Below, in pieces: positions 25,977 to 34,800 of a DNA stretch of 37,067 nucleotides. The notes beneath the pieces were generated by a model. That model did not search any database, was not told the DNA's origin, and worked only from the letters and a program-made list of their open reading frames with translations. A program made the position numbers and the translations under genes. Numbering within the stretch: the stretch's first letter is position 1; each line of letters starts with the position of its first letter. This stretch comes from JBJXFK01 sp046155505 (GTDB taxonomy: Bacteria > Planctomycetota > Phycisphaerae > UBA1845 > Fen-1342): positions 1 to 37,067 of the forward strand of contig JBJXFK010000274.1 of the NCBI GenBank assembly GCA_046155505.1. Direction: 5' to 3'.

Positions 25977-28439
25977 ATGTCCAGCATTCGAGGATTCGCA
26001 CGCTACAAGCGGTGGCCCGCCCGGTCGATTGCGCTTGCCGCGCTTGCGTTGGGCGGCGCAGATGTTGCGTCTGCATTTAGTGTGACGCTCATCGGTGACG
26101 GGCTGTTGATCGAGGGTTCAAACGACATGTTCACGCCCGATGAGATCGAGATCTACATCGACGGTGCCGACGTCGTGGTCAAACCGACTGGAAGCGCCAC
26201 CGGAACCGCGCATCGCTTTCCGGTTGCGTCGGTCGCGCGCATCACGGTCATGCTTCTGGATGGCTCAGACTTGCTCTACGCGCCGGACGTGCCGATCCCG
26301 ATGGCAGTCAACGCCGGTTCCGGCGACGATGTGATCTGGACCGGCAGCGCGGCTGACTTTGTGGTCGGCGAACACGGCGAGGATCATATCTACCTCGGTG
26401 CAGGGAATGATGAAGCCTATGGATTTTTCAAGATCGACTACACCCTCATCCTGACGGGATACGACGATCCGGACGAGATCGACGGCGGGCCGGGAAATGA
26501 CACGCTGTACGGCGGGCCGGACGCGGATGTGCTGCGGGGCGGCGAGGGGACGGCGACCGGATTTGATGTTCTGTACGGATACTACCCCGTGCCCGACACG
26601 TACGACGTTTCGTTCGACGGAAAGGACGAACTCTACGGCGGAACCGGAAAGAACAAGATCTGGGGCGGTCCGAGCGATGATACGATCGTGGGCGGCGACT
26701 CATATGACCTGCTGTACGGGCAGGCCGGAAACGATACCATCACCGGCAAACGATTCCCGGACCGGATTTGGGGTCATGCAGGCATCGACATCATCAATGG
26801 CGGCAGCGGCGACGACACGATCAGTGGCGGCTCCGAACCGGATTTGATTCTCGGCGAGATGGGCCGGGACGTGATCAACGGCGGGTCCGGTGGCGACGAG
26901 ATCGACTCGGGAAACGATAACGATCAAGTCACCGGCGGCACGGGCGACGACATCATTCTGACCGGTTCCGGTGACGACACGGTTGATGCGGGTGCGGACG
27001 ATGACGATGTCACGACGGGAAGCGGCAATGACATCGTGTTCGCCGGTTCTGGTGATGATTATGTCGATCTGGGTTACGGGGATGACTTCGCCAACGGGCA
27101 AGCCGATAGGGACATCATCATCGGCCACTTTGGAAACGACACGATCTTCGGCGGTGCCGGGAATGACAATCTGAGCGGTGGTCAGGACAACGACTATTTG
27201 GACGGTGAAAGCGGCGCGGACACTATCGACGGCGGTGCGGACGATGACACCCTGATCGGCGGTGTTGCCGACGTCGAGGCGACCGATCACGACACGCTGA
27301 CCGGCGGCCCGGACAGCGACACGATCTACGGCGGTCCCGGGATCGACGTGCTGGATGGTGGTGACGGTGTCGACCTGCTGGTCGCCATCGACGGAATGAA
27401 TGATGACACGCTCATCGGCGGCAGCGGATTCGACAGTTTCTGGTCGGACGATCGCTCGGTTGCGGCTCCCATACCGATCCCGAACCTTGAGACGCCGGCC
27501 GATCTTTCCGCGGCCGAGGAAGAAACGAACGTCCACTATGTCGACGGCTTCGACAATATTGCCGACTTTAGCTGGGACGGTGACCCCATCGCCGATCCGG
27601 ACGCGGATCTCGAGGTCGAGGACGAGAGCGGAGACGTTACGCGCCCGTTTGATCGCTTTGAGCGTTTTGACAATCTGCCGCTGTTCTCGTCGAAGGGGCC
27701 GGCCTACACGGACGTCATTCAGAGACATCTAGGCGACTGCTGGCTGCTGGCGGCGCTCGCCGCGACGGCGAACGCGTCGGGAGGCGCGAACGCGCTTCGT
27801 CAAATGGTGCTCCCGCTGCCTGACGGCACGTTTGTTGTCCAACTGGGAACGACCCGCCTGACGGCGCTATTCGGCGACGATGTCCACTTTTACCGCGTTG
27901 ACACCGACTTGCCGGTCGATGCGATCGGACAACTGATGTTCGCACAGCTCGGTGCCGAGGATTCACTTTGGGTGGCGCTGATCGAAAAGGCAGTGGCGCT
28001 GGACGAATCAGGATGGGGTCCGATCATGACGTATGACGCAGCAGACGGCGGCCGACCGGGTCGAGCGTTTCGGTACGCGGGAGCGGAGGGGCAGCTCACC
28101 GGTATTCTGCTTGCGGAACTCGCACCGGCCGGTTGGGTCGCCGAGGTCATGGGGGCTGGACACGACGCGGGGTTCGCTGTCGCGATCAGCTCAGTGGACC
28201 CGCCAACCACGCTTCCGGTCGGGAACCACGCTTACATGCTGCTTGACGTGAATCCGGCCGGTGACAGGGTGCAGCTCTACAACCCGTGGGGTCGAGACGG
28301 ATACGACACTCAACCCGCGGACGACACGAACGCCGCCGACGGGATCATCGAAGTGGATGCCGATGACCTGGAACGCGACATCAGTTTTCCGTTCTACGCC
28401 GGTATCTCGTACGCGGACTTCTCGATCTTCAACGAGTAG
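25977..28439 (+). CDS. Secreted RTX-repeat protein with C-terminal calpain-like protease domain
   Basis: The 820-aa product begins with an Arg/Lys-rich signal peptide (cleavage near ADVASA). Residues ~112-490 are many hemolysin-type calcium-binding nonapeptides (GGxGxDxhx), e.g. GGPGNDTLYGG and GGAGNDNLSGG. After an acidic linker, residues ~575-820 form a calpain (peptidase C2) domain with the full triad in order: HLGDCWLLAALAA (C588), GNHAYMLLDV (H751) and YNPWGRDG (N769). AAGGAG lies 6 nt before the ATG. Family C2 enzymes are cysteine proteases. Coupling to RTX repeats suggests an extracellular, calcium-stabilised protease; RTX-type export would be unusual because an N-terminal signal peptide is present. 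A strong hairpin follows the stop. Confidence 0.9.
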   Translation: MSSIRGFARYKRWPARSIALAALALGGADVASAFSVTLIGDGLLIEGSNDMFTPDEIEIYIDGADVVVKPTGSATGTAHRFPVASVARITVMLLDGSDLLYAPDVPIPMAVNAGSGDDVIWTGSAADFVVGEHGEDHIYLGAGNDEAYGFFKIDYTLILTGYDDPDEIDGGPGNDTLYGGPDADVLRGGEGTATGFDVLYGYYPVPDTYDVSFDGKDELYGGTGKNKIWGGPSDDTIVGGDSYDLLYGQAGNDTITGKRFPDRIWGHAGIDIINGGSGDDTISGGSEPDLILGEMGRDVINGGSGGDEIDSGNDNDQVTGGTGDDIILTGSGDDTVDAGADDDDVTTGSGNDIVFAGSGDDYVDLGYGDDFANGQADRDIIIGHFGNDTIFGGAGNDNLSGGQDNDYLDGESGADTIDGGADDDTLIGGVADVEATDHDTLTGGPDSDTIYGGPGIDVLDGGDGVDLLVAIDGMNDDTLIGGSGFDSFWSDDRSVAAPIPIPNLETPADLSAAEEETNVHYVDGFDNIADFSWDGDPIADPDADLEVEDESGDVTRPFDRFERFDNLPLFSSKGPAYTDVIQRHLGDCWLLAALAATANASGGANALRQMVLPLPDGTFVVQLGTTRLTALFGDDVHFYRVDTDLPVDAIGQLMFAQLGAEDSLWVALIEKAVALDESGWGPIMTYDAADGGRPGRAFRYAGAEGQLTGILLAELAPAGWVAEVMGAGHDAGFAVAISSVDPPTTLPVGNHAYMLLDVNPAGDRVQLYNPWGRDGYDTQPADDTNAADGIIEVDADDLERDISFPFYAGISYADFSIFNE

Positions 28440-28462
28440 TCAGACGGCGCGCGTAATCTTGA

Positions 28463-28488
28463 ACGGCCGGCGCGCGTGCGCCGGCCGT
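28463..28488 (+). terminator. Terminator-like hairpin after the RTX-calpain gene
   Basis: ACGGCCGGCGC-gcgt-GCGCCGGCCGT is a perfect 11-bp GC-rich stem 24 nt after the stop codon, followed by CACTTTG. The T tract is short, but stem strength and position support termination. Confidence 0.65.
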
Positions 28489-28669
28489 CACTTTGCGCGT
28501 GTTGCACGTGAAACTACCTTCCGTGCGCCGCAAAACCTCTGCACCGTACGCATGAATGAACCCACCGGAAATTCGTTTTCGCTCGCGCAAGAACTTCCGT
28601 CGCCACGCCAATCCCACTTGCGGCGGCAATCGTTGCTCGCCAGACGGAACCACGCGACGGAGACTCAAC

Positions 28670-28792
28670 ATGGCGGCCATTCGAGCGATCATCAATCGAG
28701 TGCGAACGCTGAGCATCACCTGGCAGCATCGCACGGACGTAGTGCGGGAAATGAACGCGGGACTTCCATCGATCATTCGATCATACATCTAG
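28670..28792 (+). CDS. Candidate 40-aa small protein
   Basis: ATG 28670 has GGAG 7 nt upstream. The peptide (MAAIRAIINRVRTLSITW, then QHRTDVVREMNAGLPSIIRSYI) is basic with an amphipathic N-terminal helix. The frame is open from 28556, but no upstream start has as good a site. A strong hairpin 20 nt after the stop closes the unit. No similar protein is recognised. Correct ribosome-binding site and terminator are the only support. Confidence 0.45.
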   Translation: MAAIRAIINRVRTLSITWQHRTDVVREMNAGLPSIIRSYI

Positions 28793-28812
28793 GTCTCACG
28801 CGACCGAACTTA

Positions 28813-28844
28813 CGACGAGCCGCTCCGGAACCGGCGGCTCGTCG
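28813..28844. terminator. Bidirectional hairpin between convergent units
   Basis: CGACGAGCCGC-N10-GCGGCTCGTCG is a perfect 11-bp inverted repeat between the stop of the small ORF (plus, 28792) and the stop of the sigma gene (minus, 28864). Its position suits termination from both sides, although neither side has a long T tract. Confidence 0.6.
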
Positions 28845-28863
28845 CGCATGCGGCGCGTCCAAA

Positions 28864-29469
28864 TCAACTCCCGGCATCCGGCCGCTCATATTCCTGAACG
28901 AGTTCGCCCAGCCGCTTCAGCACGCGATGCTTTGCGACATATACCGCGTCGCGCTGAATACCCAGACTGCTCGCCATCTCTTCAGCCGAGCGGCCTTCGC
29001 GAACAACGCCATGAAAAGCGAGATACGTGTGCTCGGCCACTTCCGATCGAATGCGCGCCAGGCACGCCTCGAGCGTCGCTTTCTCCCACTCCTCATCCCA
29101 AACCGAGCGCGCTTCCTCTTCGCTTGGGACGCGATCGAAGAACGACGTCTCGTCCGCCGCGACCTGCGCGAATCGTGCCCCGTCGCGTCCTTTGCGACGC
29201 TTTGCATTCAACGCTTGTCGAAATGCGATTCCGAATAGCCAACTGCTGAGCCGCCCGCCGGCGCGATCGTATCGCCCACGCCGATACGCTTCGAAAAACG
29301 CACTCATCGTTTCCTGAACGGCGTCATCGGCAGCGCTCGAATCCAGTCCAAAGCGCGAAATGAACACATGCAGCGGCTTACGAAACCGCATCGCGAATCG
29401 CTCCCACATTTCGGCGTCGTCGCGGTCGCGCAGCCGTTCCAGCATGGTCGATGTCGTTATCCAGTCCAT
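28864..29469 (-). CDS. ECF-family RNA polymerase sigma factor
   Basis: The 201-aa product has region 2 signatures (MWERFAMRFRKPLHVFISRF, DDAVQETMSAFFEAYRRG, LSSWLFGIAFRQALNAKRRK) and region 4 with a helix-turn-helix (LAFHGVVREGRSAEEMASSL, IQRDAVYVAKHRVLKRLGEL). This is the planctomycete ECF type. The frame opens with TTG 29472, but ATG 29469 with GGAGGG 6 nt upstream is the better start. It lies 24 nt downstream of the kinase gene in the same direction, so they form an operon with the kinase first, the reverse of the pair at the left of the window. Confidence 0.92.
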   Translation of the reverse strand: MDWITTSTMLERLRDRDDAEMWERFAMRFRKPLHVFISRFGLDSSAADDAVQETMSAFFEAYRRGRYDRAGGRLSSWLFGIAFRQALNAKRRKGRDGARFAQVAADETSFFDRVPSEEEARSVWDEEWEKATLEACLARIRSEVAEHTYLAFHGVVREGRSAEEMASSLGIQRDAVYVAKHRVLKRLGELVQEYERPDAGS

Positions 29470-29493
29470 CAACGGCCCTCCGAAAGCGTCGCG

Positions 29494-31560
29494 CTACGGT
29501 TCGTTGCGGCGCTTCTGCGTAGTTGTCGGGTAGCTGCTCGGGCGAGACGCTGGTTGTGTCGTCGCCCGCCACTCGTCGTATCGGCGTTGCCACGTCTGAA
29601 CCGACCGGTCGTGACCGTGCTGCGGCTCTGCCGAGTCCCACGTCGAATAGAGCTCGATCATTCCTTGGAAAATCTGCGCTGGCAGCGTGTTGGGCGCCGC
29701 CGGAAGCCGACGCCAGCGCGCGTGCGTTTCGTCCAGCAGCTTGCGAGCGTCCGCGAACCGCGCGAGTTTGACCAGCGTCCGCCCATACTTCGCCCGGACG
29801 GACAATAGGTTCGACTCGCGCCGCGGCGACGCCTCGATGATCCCGAGCGTCTTCTCGAACAGCCGCGCGGCTTCTGCGTAGTCGCCCAACTCATAAAGCA
29901 CCCATGCCAGCGCCGAACTCGTTTGGGCGACGTTCGTCTGTTCGCGTGCGGATTGCGACGCTTCGCGCACGCGGAGTGCATCGCGAAACACGCGTTCTGC
30001 TCCGCGCAGGTCACCCTCACAACGCAGCAGCGCGGCAAGATTGTGCATGCAAGTGCCCACATGCCCGTTCATTTCGCCGTGCTTGCGTTTGGCGTTCTGC
30101 AGCGCATCCTCAAACCGCGCCCGTGAGTCGGCAAAGCTGCCGCTGTTGCGCAGCAGCACGGTCAGGCAATCGGCGATTTCGGAGAAATCATCCCGCTCGC
30201 TGCGCGCCAGCGCGGCCGCATCGTCGGCGCGCTGCCGCTGCTCGTCGGCCTCAGTCCGGGCGGCGATCGCATCACGGCGTTCGGCTTCCTTGGCGAATTC
30301 TGCTTGCTCCGCTCGTCGGCGAGCCTCGTCGGACTGCCGCCACAGAATCGCAAACGTGATCGTCCCGACGACCAGCAAGATCGCGAAGCCCGCCCCGAGC
30401 ACGACTGCTGCGCGATAGCGTTTCAGCGTCTTGCGCAGCAAGTACATCGCGCTGTCGCGCTTCGCCTCGATCGGTTCGCCCGCAAGATATCGATCGATGT
30501 CGCGCGCCAATTCGCCGGCGGACTGATAGCGACGATCACGCTCCTTGCTGAGGCACTTGAGTACGATCGTCTCCGCTTCGTCGTCGATCGCGTCGGCGCT
30601 CTCACCCGCACGGCGCAGCGGACGCTCCGGCTGCGCCGTCGCAATTTGCTCGAGCGCGTCGCGCACGTTTCCGCTCACGTCGTAGGGGAATCGGCCCGTC
30701 AGGAGCTGATACAGCACAACGCCGAGCGAGTAGACATCCGTTCGGATGTCGATCTTGCTTGGCTGCCCCTCGGCCTGCTCGGGGCTTGCCCACGGCAACG
30801 AACCCATGAATTGCCCGGTCATGGTCATCGCCGGCGATTGTGTCAGCTCCGCCGCTCCGGAAATCTTGGCCAAGCCGAAGTCGAGCACGCGCGGCTCGCC
30901 GTCGCCGTCCACGCGAATGTTGCTGGGCTTCAGGTCGCGGTGGATGATTCCTTTCAGGTGCGCTGCATGCACCGCCTGGCATACCTTGGCAAAGACGGCC
31001 AGCGTCTGTCGCACGTCGAGGTTTCCATCCGAAACATGCTCGCCGAGCGGCTTGCCGGAAACGTAGTCCATTACATAGTACGCATTGCCGGCGATGCTCC
31101 CGCTGTCGTAGATGCAGACGACATTCGGGTGCTTGAGCTGGCCGAGAATCTGCACTTCGCGCTCAAATCGCGCCCGCTCGGCCGCGTCTGCAAAATGCCC
31201 GTCGCGCAACACCTTGATGGCGACCTTGCGTTTCGTCGACTGCTGAACGGCTTGGTAGACCACGCCTTGGCCGCCACGGCTCAGCTCTCGAAGGATGGTG
31301 TAGCCGGGAAAGCCGGCGGCCGGCAGCGGCGCGCCGGGATTGGTGCGCGTCGGCGCGGCGGCGACGGTTGGCGTTTCCTCGGACACAGGGGGCGTTTGCT
31401 GGGCTACGCGTTCGGCAAGCCGCATGTTGCCGCGCACTTCAACCAGCAAACGGCTGCATGACGCGCACGCGGCGAGGTGCGTCGCGATCGCGCCTGCGCG
31501 ATCGGGATCAAGCCGCTCTGCGGCGAACTCCTCGATCTGTTCCAAACCAACGCAGTTCAT
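29494..31560 (-). CDS. Ser/Thr protein kinase with N-terminal zinc motif, TM and TPR domain
   Basis: The 688-aa product starts at ATG 31560 (AGGAA 4 nt upstream; the frame is open to 31656). Residues 28-35 are H-x3-C-x2-C (HLAACASC), the anti-sigma-factor zinc-finger signature. The kinase domain spans ~87-360: a glycine loop with RGGQGVVYQA, VAIK (K116), HRDLKPSN (D209), DFG (227-229), SPEQA, and DVYSLGVVLYQLLTGRFP. One membrane helix (~384-407) is followed by coiled coil and TPR repeats (~495-640). Combining an anti-sigma motif with a kinase, directly before an ECF sigma gene, suggests direct control of that sigma factor: it may hold the sigma and release it by phosphorylation or an external signal sensed by the TPR part. 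That mechanism is inferred. Confidence 0.92.
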   Translation of the reverse strand: MNCVGLEQIEEFAAERLDPDRAGAIATHLAACASCSRLLVEVRGNMRLAERVAQQTPPVSEETPTVAAAPTRTNPGAPLPAAGFPGYTILRELSRGGQGVVYQAVQQSTKRKVAIKVLRDGHFADAAERARFEREVQILGQLKHPNVVCIYDSGSIAGNAYYVMDYVSGKPLGEHVSDGNLDVRQTLAVFAKVCQAVHAAHLKGIIHRDLKPSNIRVDGDGEPRVLDFGLAKISGAAELTQSPAMTMTGQFMGSLPWASPEQAEGQPSKIDIRTDVYSLGVVLYQLLTGRFPYDVSGNVRDALEQIATAQPERPLRRAGESADAIDDEAETIVLKCLSKERDRRYQSAGELARDIDRYLAGEPIEAKRDSAMYLLRKTLKRYRAAVVLGAGFAILLVVGTITFAILWRQSDEARRRAEQAEFAKEAERRDAIAARTEADEQRQRADDAAALARSERDDFSEIADCLTVLLRNSGSFADSRARFEDALQNAKRKHGEMNGHVGTCMHNLAALLRCEGDLRGAERVFRDALRVREASQSAREQTNVAQTSSALAWVLYELGDYAEAARLFEKTLGIIEASPRRESNLLSVRAKYGRTLVKLARFADARKLLDETHARWRRLPAAPNTLPAQIFQGMIELYSTWDSAEPQHGHDRSVQTWQRRYDEWRATTQPASRPSSYPTTTQKRRNEP

Positions 31561-31882
31561 GGGTTCCTGTCGCAGTTTCGTGCGACGGTCGAAGCGAATC
31601 AGCTGCGCTCGAGAGATGATCCGCCGACGTAGTCGCGGCAAGCCATGAGGACGCAATTATCTCGTCATTGGTCGCGTTTTACGATCAATTTTCTGCTTCA
31701 AGAGCATTTTTTCCGCCGGCGCGCAAGACCGGCCCCGCCGGTTGCCAACACCGGTAGCGCTGCGTCTTGTACGCGATTGGAGGCGCAATCGGTGGAAAAA
31801 GCTTGAATATCCGTGTACCGCGTGGTACGTTCAGCGAACTCCAGTCACGTCACCGCACTTGCGCTTCGGCGGAGAAATTGCC
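31561..31882. promoter_or_regulatory. Divergent promoter region between kinase operon and YHYH protein
   Basis: This 322-bp region separates divergent genes and should hold both promoters. It includes AT-rich tracts (around 31675-31710, with ATTTTTT) and a short palindrome GTACC-gcgt-GGTAC at 31815-31828, 55 bp before the plus-strand start, which could be an operator. No consensus promoter can be fixed with confidence. Confidence 0.35.
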
Positions 31883-34800
31883 ATGTCCCAAGCGGTAGCA
31901 ACAGTATCACGTCTGGCCGATCGCTCGTTTTGGGTCGCCGCACGTTTCTCGATTTTGGCGTTCGCCGGTGCGGGGGTCGCGTATGGCGACGATCCGCGAT
32001 TCACGGCGTGGCAACTGAACGACACCGTGCGAGCATCGTGCTGCACGAACATCTGCGATGACCCGACCCTCGATCCTCTTGACGAGCTTGACACCCAGAA
32101 TTGCGAAGGCATGAACGCGTGTGTCAGCGCCTGGTTCGCCAATGTGCAGCTACTCTTGTCAACGGACGACGACATTTACGTGTTCGCGTCGGGCCTGCCG
32201 CGCTATCCGGTGGGACCGTTTCCGAATGACAGCGACTCCGGCTACAACCCCGACGCTCCCGTGGGGCACGACTGGGTGTATCAGTTCCCGCGTGTTCCGG
32301 AGCCTGCTTTGGGTGACGACCAAGTGACGAACATCTGGTCTCCGGACGGCCCCGGACCATTTCGGGCCGGGACGATCGGGCTGTGGGTCAACGGTGTGGC
32401 GATTTTCAGTCCGTGGGATGCCATCACGTACCCGGAAGGCAATCCGAACGCCGTGTGGCACAACAACGCCATCGTGGTCGAAGGCCCCCACTTCGACGCC
32501 GCGTTCGGCCATCCGTCGCCGGACTTGAGTGCCGACCGCAATGACCAATCGGATCCCGATGACCCGTACGACGCATGCGGCTATTGGCGCGCGACGCCGG
32601 TGCTCCGCGACCTCACCTACGGAGTGTATCACCACCATCAGCGTTCACCGGCCCTTGCGGCTGAAGTCGGCGACGGTGCCGTGAATCCGCTCAACCCGAG
32701 CGAGATGCTGCACTCGCCGATCCTCGGCTTCGCGTTCGACGGGTATCCGATTTACGGACCCTATGGATATGCGAATGCGGACGGTACGGGCGGAGTGCGA
32801 GCGATGCGGTCGAGTTATCAACTTCGCCCCGACATCCTTTTGACCGGGCTGCGACACGAACAGCCGCCTGGGACGGTACTCGACGTGAGTCTCCGCGGAC
32901 CCACCACGTCTGACGTCAATCCCGCAACGGGCGCGGTCTACGTCGCCGGCTATTTTCTCGAAGATTATGTGTATATCAACGGTCCCGCCGAGCTCGATAA
33001 ACACAACGGGCGTGAGTGCGTGACGCCTGAGTTCCCCACTCCAACGTACGCATACTTCACACCCATCGACCCGAGCACTGGCGAGAACGCGTTTCCCTAT
33101 TCGATTGGGTCCACTTACTTCGGCATGGTCGAAACGAGCAATTTTCCGTTGATGGGCCGGTCGGCCAGCCAGGTGACGGTGCCGTCTCCCACAGAACTCT
33201 ACCTTGCCGACGGCTGTGAATTTGAGCCTTGGATTTACACCCAAGTATTGACCGCGCAAAGCGACGCGCACGCCGACGCCTACTTCGGCTCGGATGTGGC
33301 AGCGGATCAACAAATCGCCATCGTCGGCGCGCCGCAGCAAACGATCGGCGCAGCGCAGCCTGGAGCCGCGTTTGTTTTTCGACAGACGGAGTTTTGGAAT
33401 CGCGACTACGTGCACACGCGAAGTCCGATTCCCGCGACTGATCTACGCATCGGGCGTTCGGTCGCGCTCGATGCCGATGGTGTTGAGCGATTCATCACTG
33501 GGGATGAAACGCTGGACCCGGTCGGCGCGGCGTGCCTTTTTGCGCACACCGGAGTCTGGGGCGCGTTCGCCGATCCCGTCCTCGGTGGATTGCCGAACGA
33601 CAATTTCGGCCATCAGGTCGCGATCGAGGGCGATACGGCGGTGATCACCGCTTCAATGGGACAACTGCTTTCGCTTCAAACCGGAGCGGCCCTGTTCCTG
33701 CGCTACGGTGGCGGTGTGTGGGCCGTTGAGCGGCAGGAGTATGGAGATTTTGACGGCGCACTGTTCGGCGACAGCGTGGCGATCGACGCTGGTCGAGTTG
33801 TCATCGGCAGCCCCGGCGCGGGCGAAGCCTATGTGTACGAATATGTCGGTACGCCGCCGTCGGGAAACTGGACGCGCACGCACACCTTTGGCCCGTCGTC
33901 TGCTGGCGAGGACAAGTTTGGCTTCTCAGTTGCCATTCAGGATGACCGACTTGTGATCGGTTCCCCGGAAATCGCTGGCGGGGACGAGCGGGCCTACGTC
34001 TATCGCTTCGAAAGCGGCTGCAATAGCTGGATTCTCGACAGCACGCTGCACGCGAGCGATGCAACGCCAGAATCCGGCGTGCAGCGTCCCGCGTTTGGTT
34101 GGTCCGTTGCCGTCGACCAGCGCACGATCGTGATCGGGGCGCCACAACACGGCAGCATCCCGTCGCAACCCGGCGTCGCGTATGTCTATGAACTGTGCAA
34201 TGGCTTTTGGCAGGAGTCGGAACGGCTGTTCCTTTCCGGCGGTGCGGCGGATGATGGTTATGCGCGGCGCGTCGCAACCAACGGCGATTGCGTTTTCGTC
34301 GCTGCGCCGTTTGCGGATTCGACCACGCCGGCGTTGGTCAACTCGGGCGCGGTGCATGTTTACTGCAATCCGCGCGAGTTGACGACGGTTTGGCAGTGCG
34401 GCGACGGCCTATGGTCGAGCACGAACTGCTGGTCGTCGCTGATTCAAGGCGACGAGTATCCGGATCTGAGCGAGATTACCTACCGTGTGTTGTTACCCGA
34501 TATTCCCACCAGCAACTACAAGGTCACGGTCGACCCGCCACTAGATCCGGTGATTCAACTGCCGGGGCCGTTCGAGATGCCCGGCGCGCTGACGGAGCTC
34601 GAAGTGCTCGCAGGTAACACGTTCCAGTTTGACGGCAGCGTGGTCGTGCGCGGTGCGCTCATTGCGCAGGGCGGCTCGATCGTCGCCGGACCGCAGGCGG
34701 TGGTTGACGCAGATCAAGCGGGGCTCGCGGCATGGACGCAAAACGGCTCTCCGGGACTCATCGAGCTGCCGATTGCGACGTACACCGACACCCCGGGCCT

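Noticed and set aside
26700..27728. Minus-strand open frame (342 codons)
   Set aside because: Complement of the repetitive RTX region; periodic codons keep the reverse frame open.
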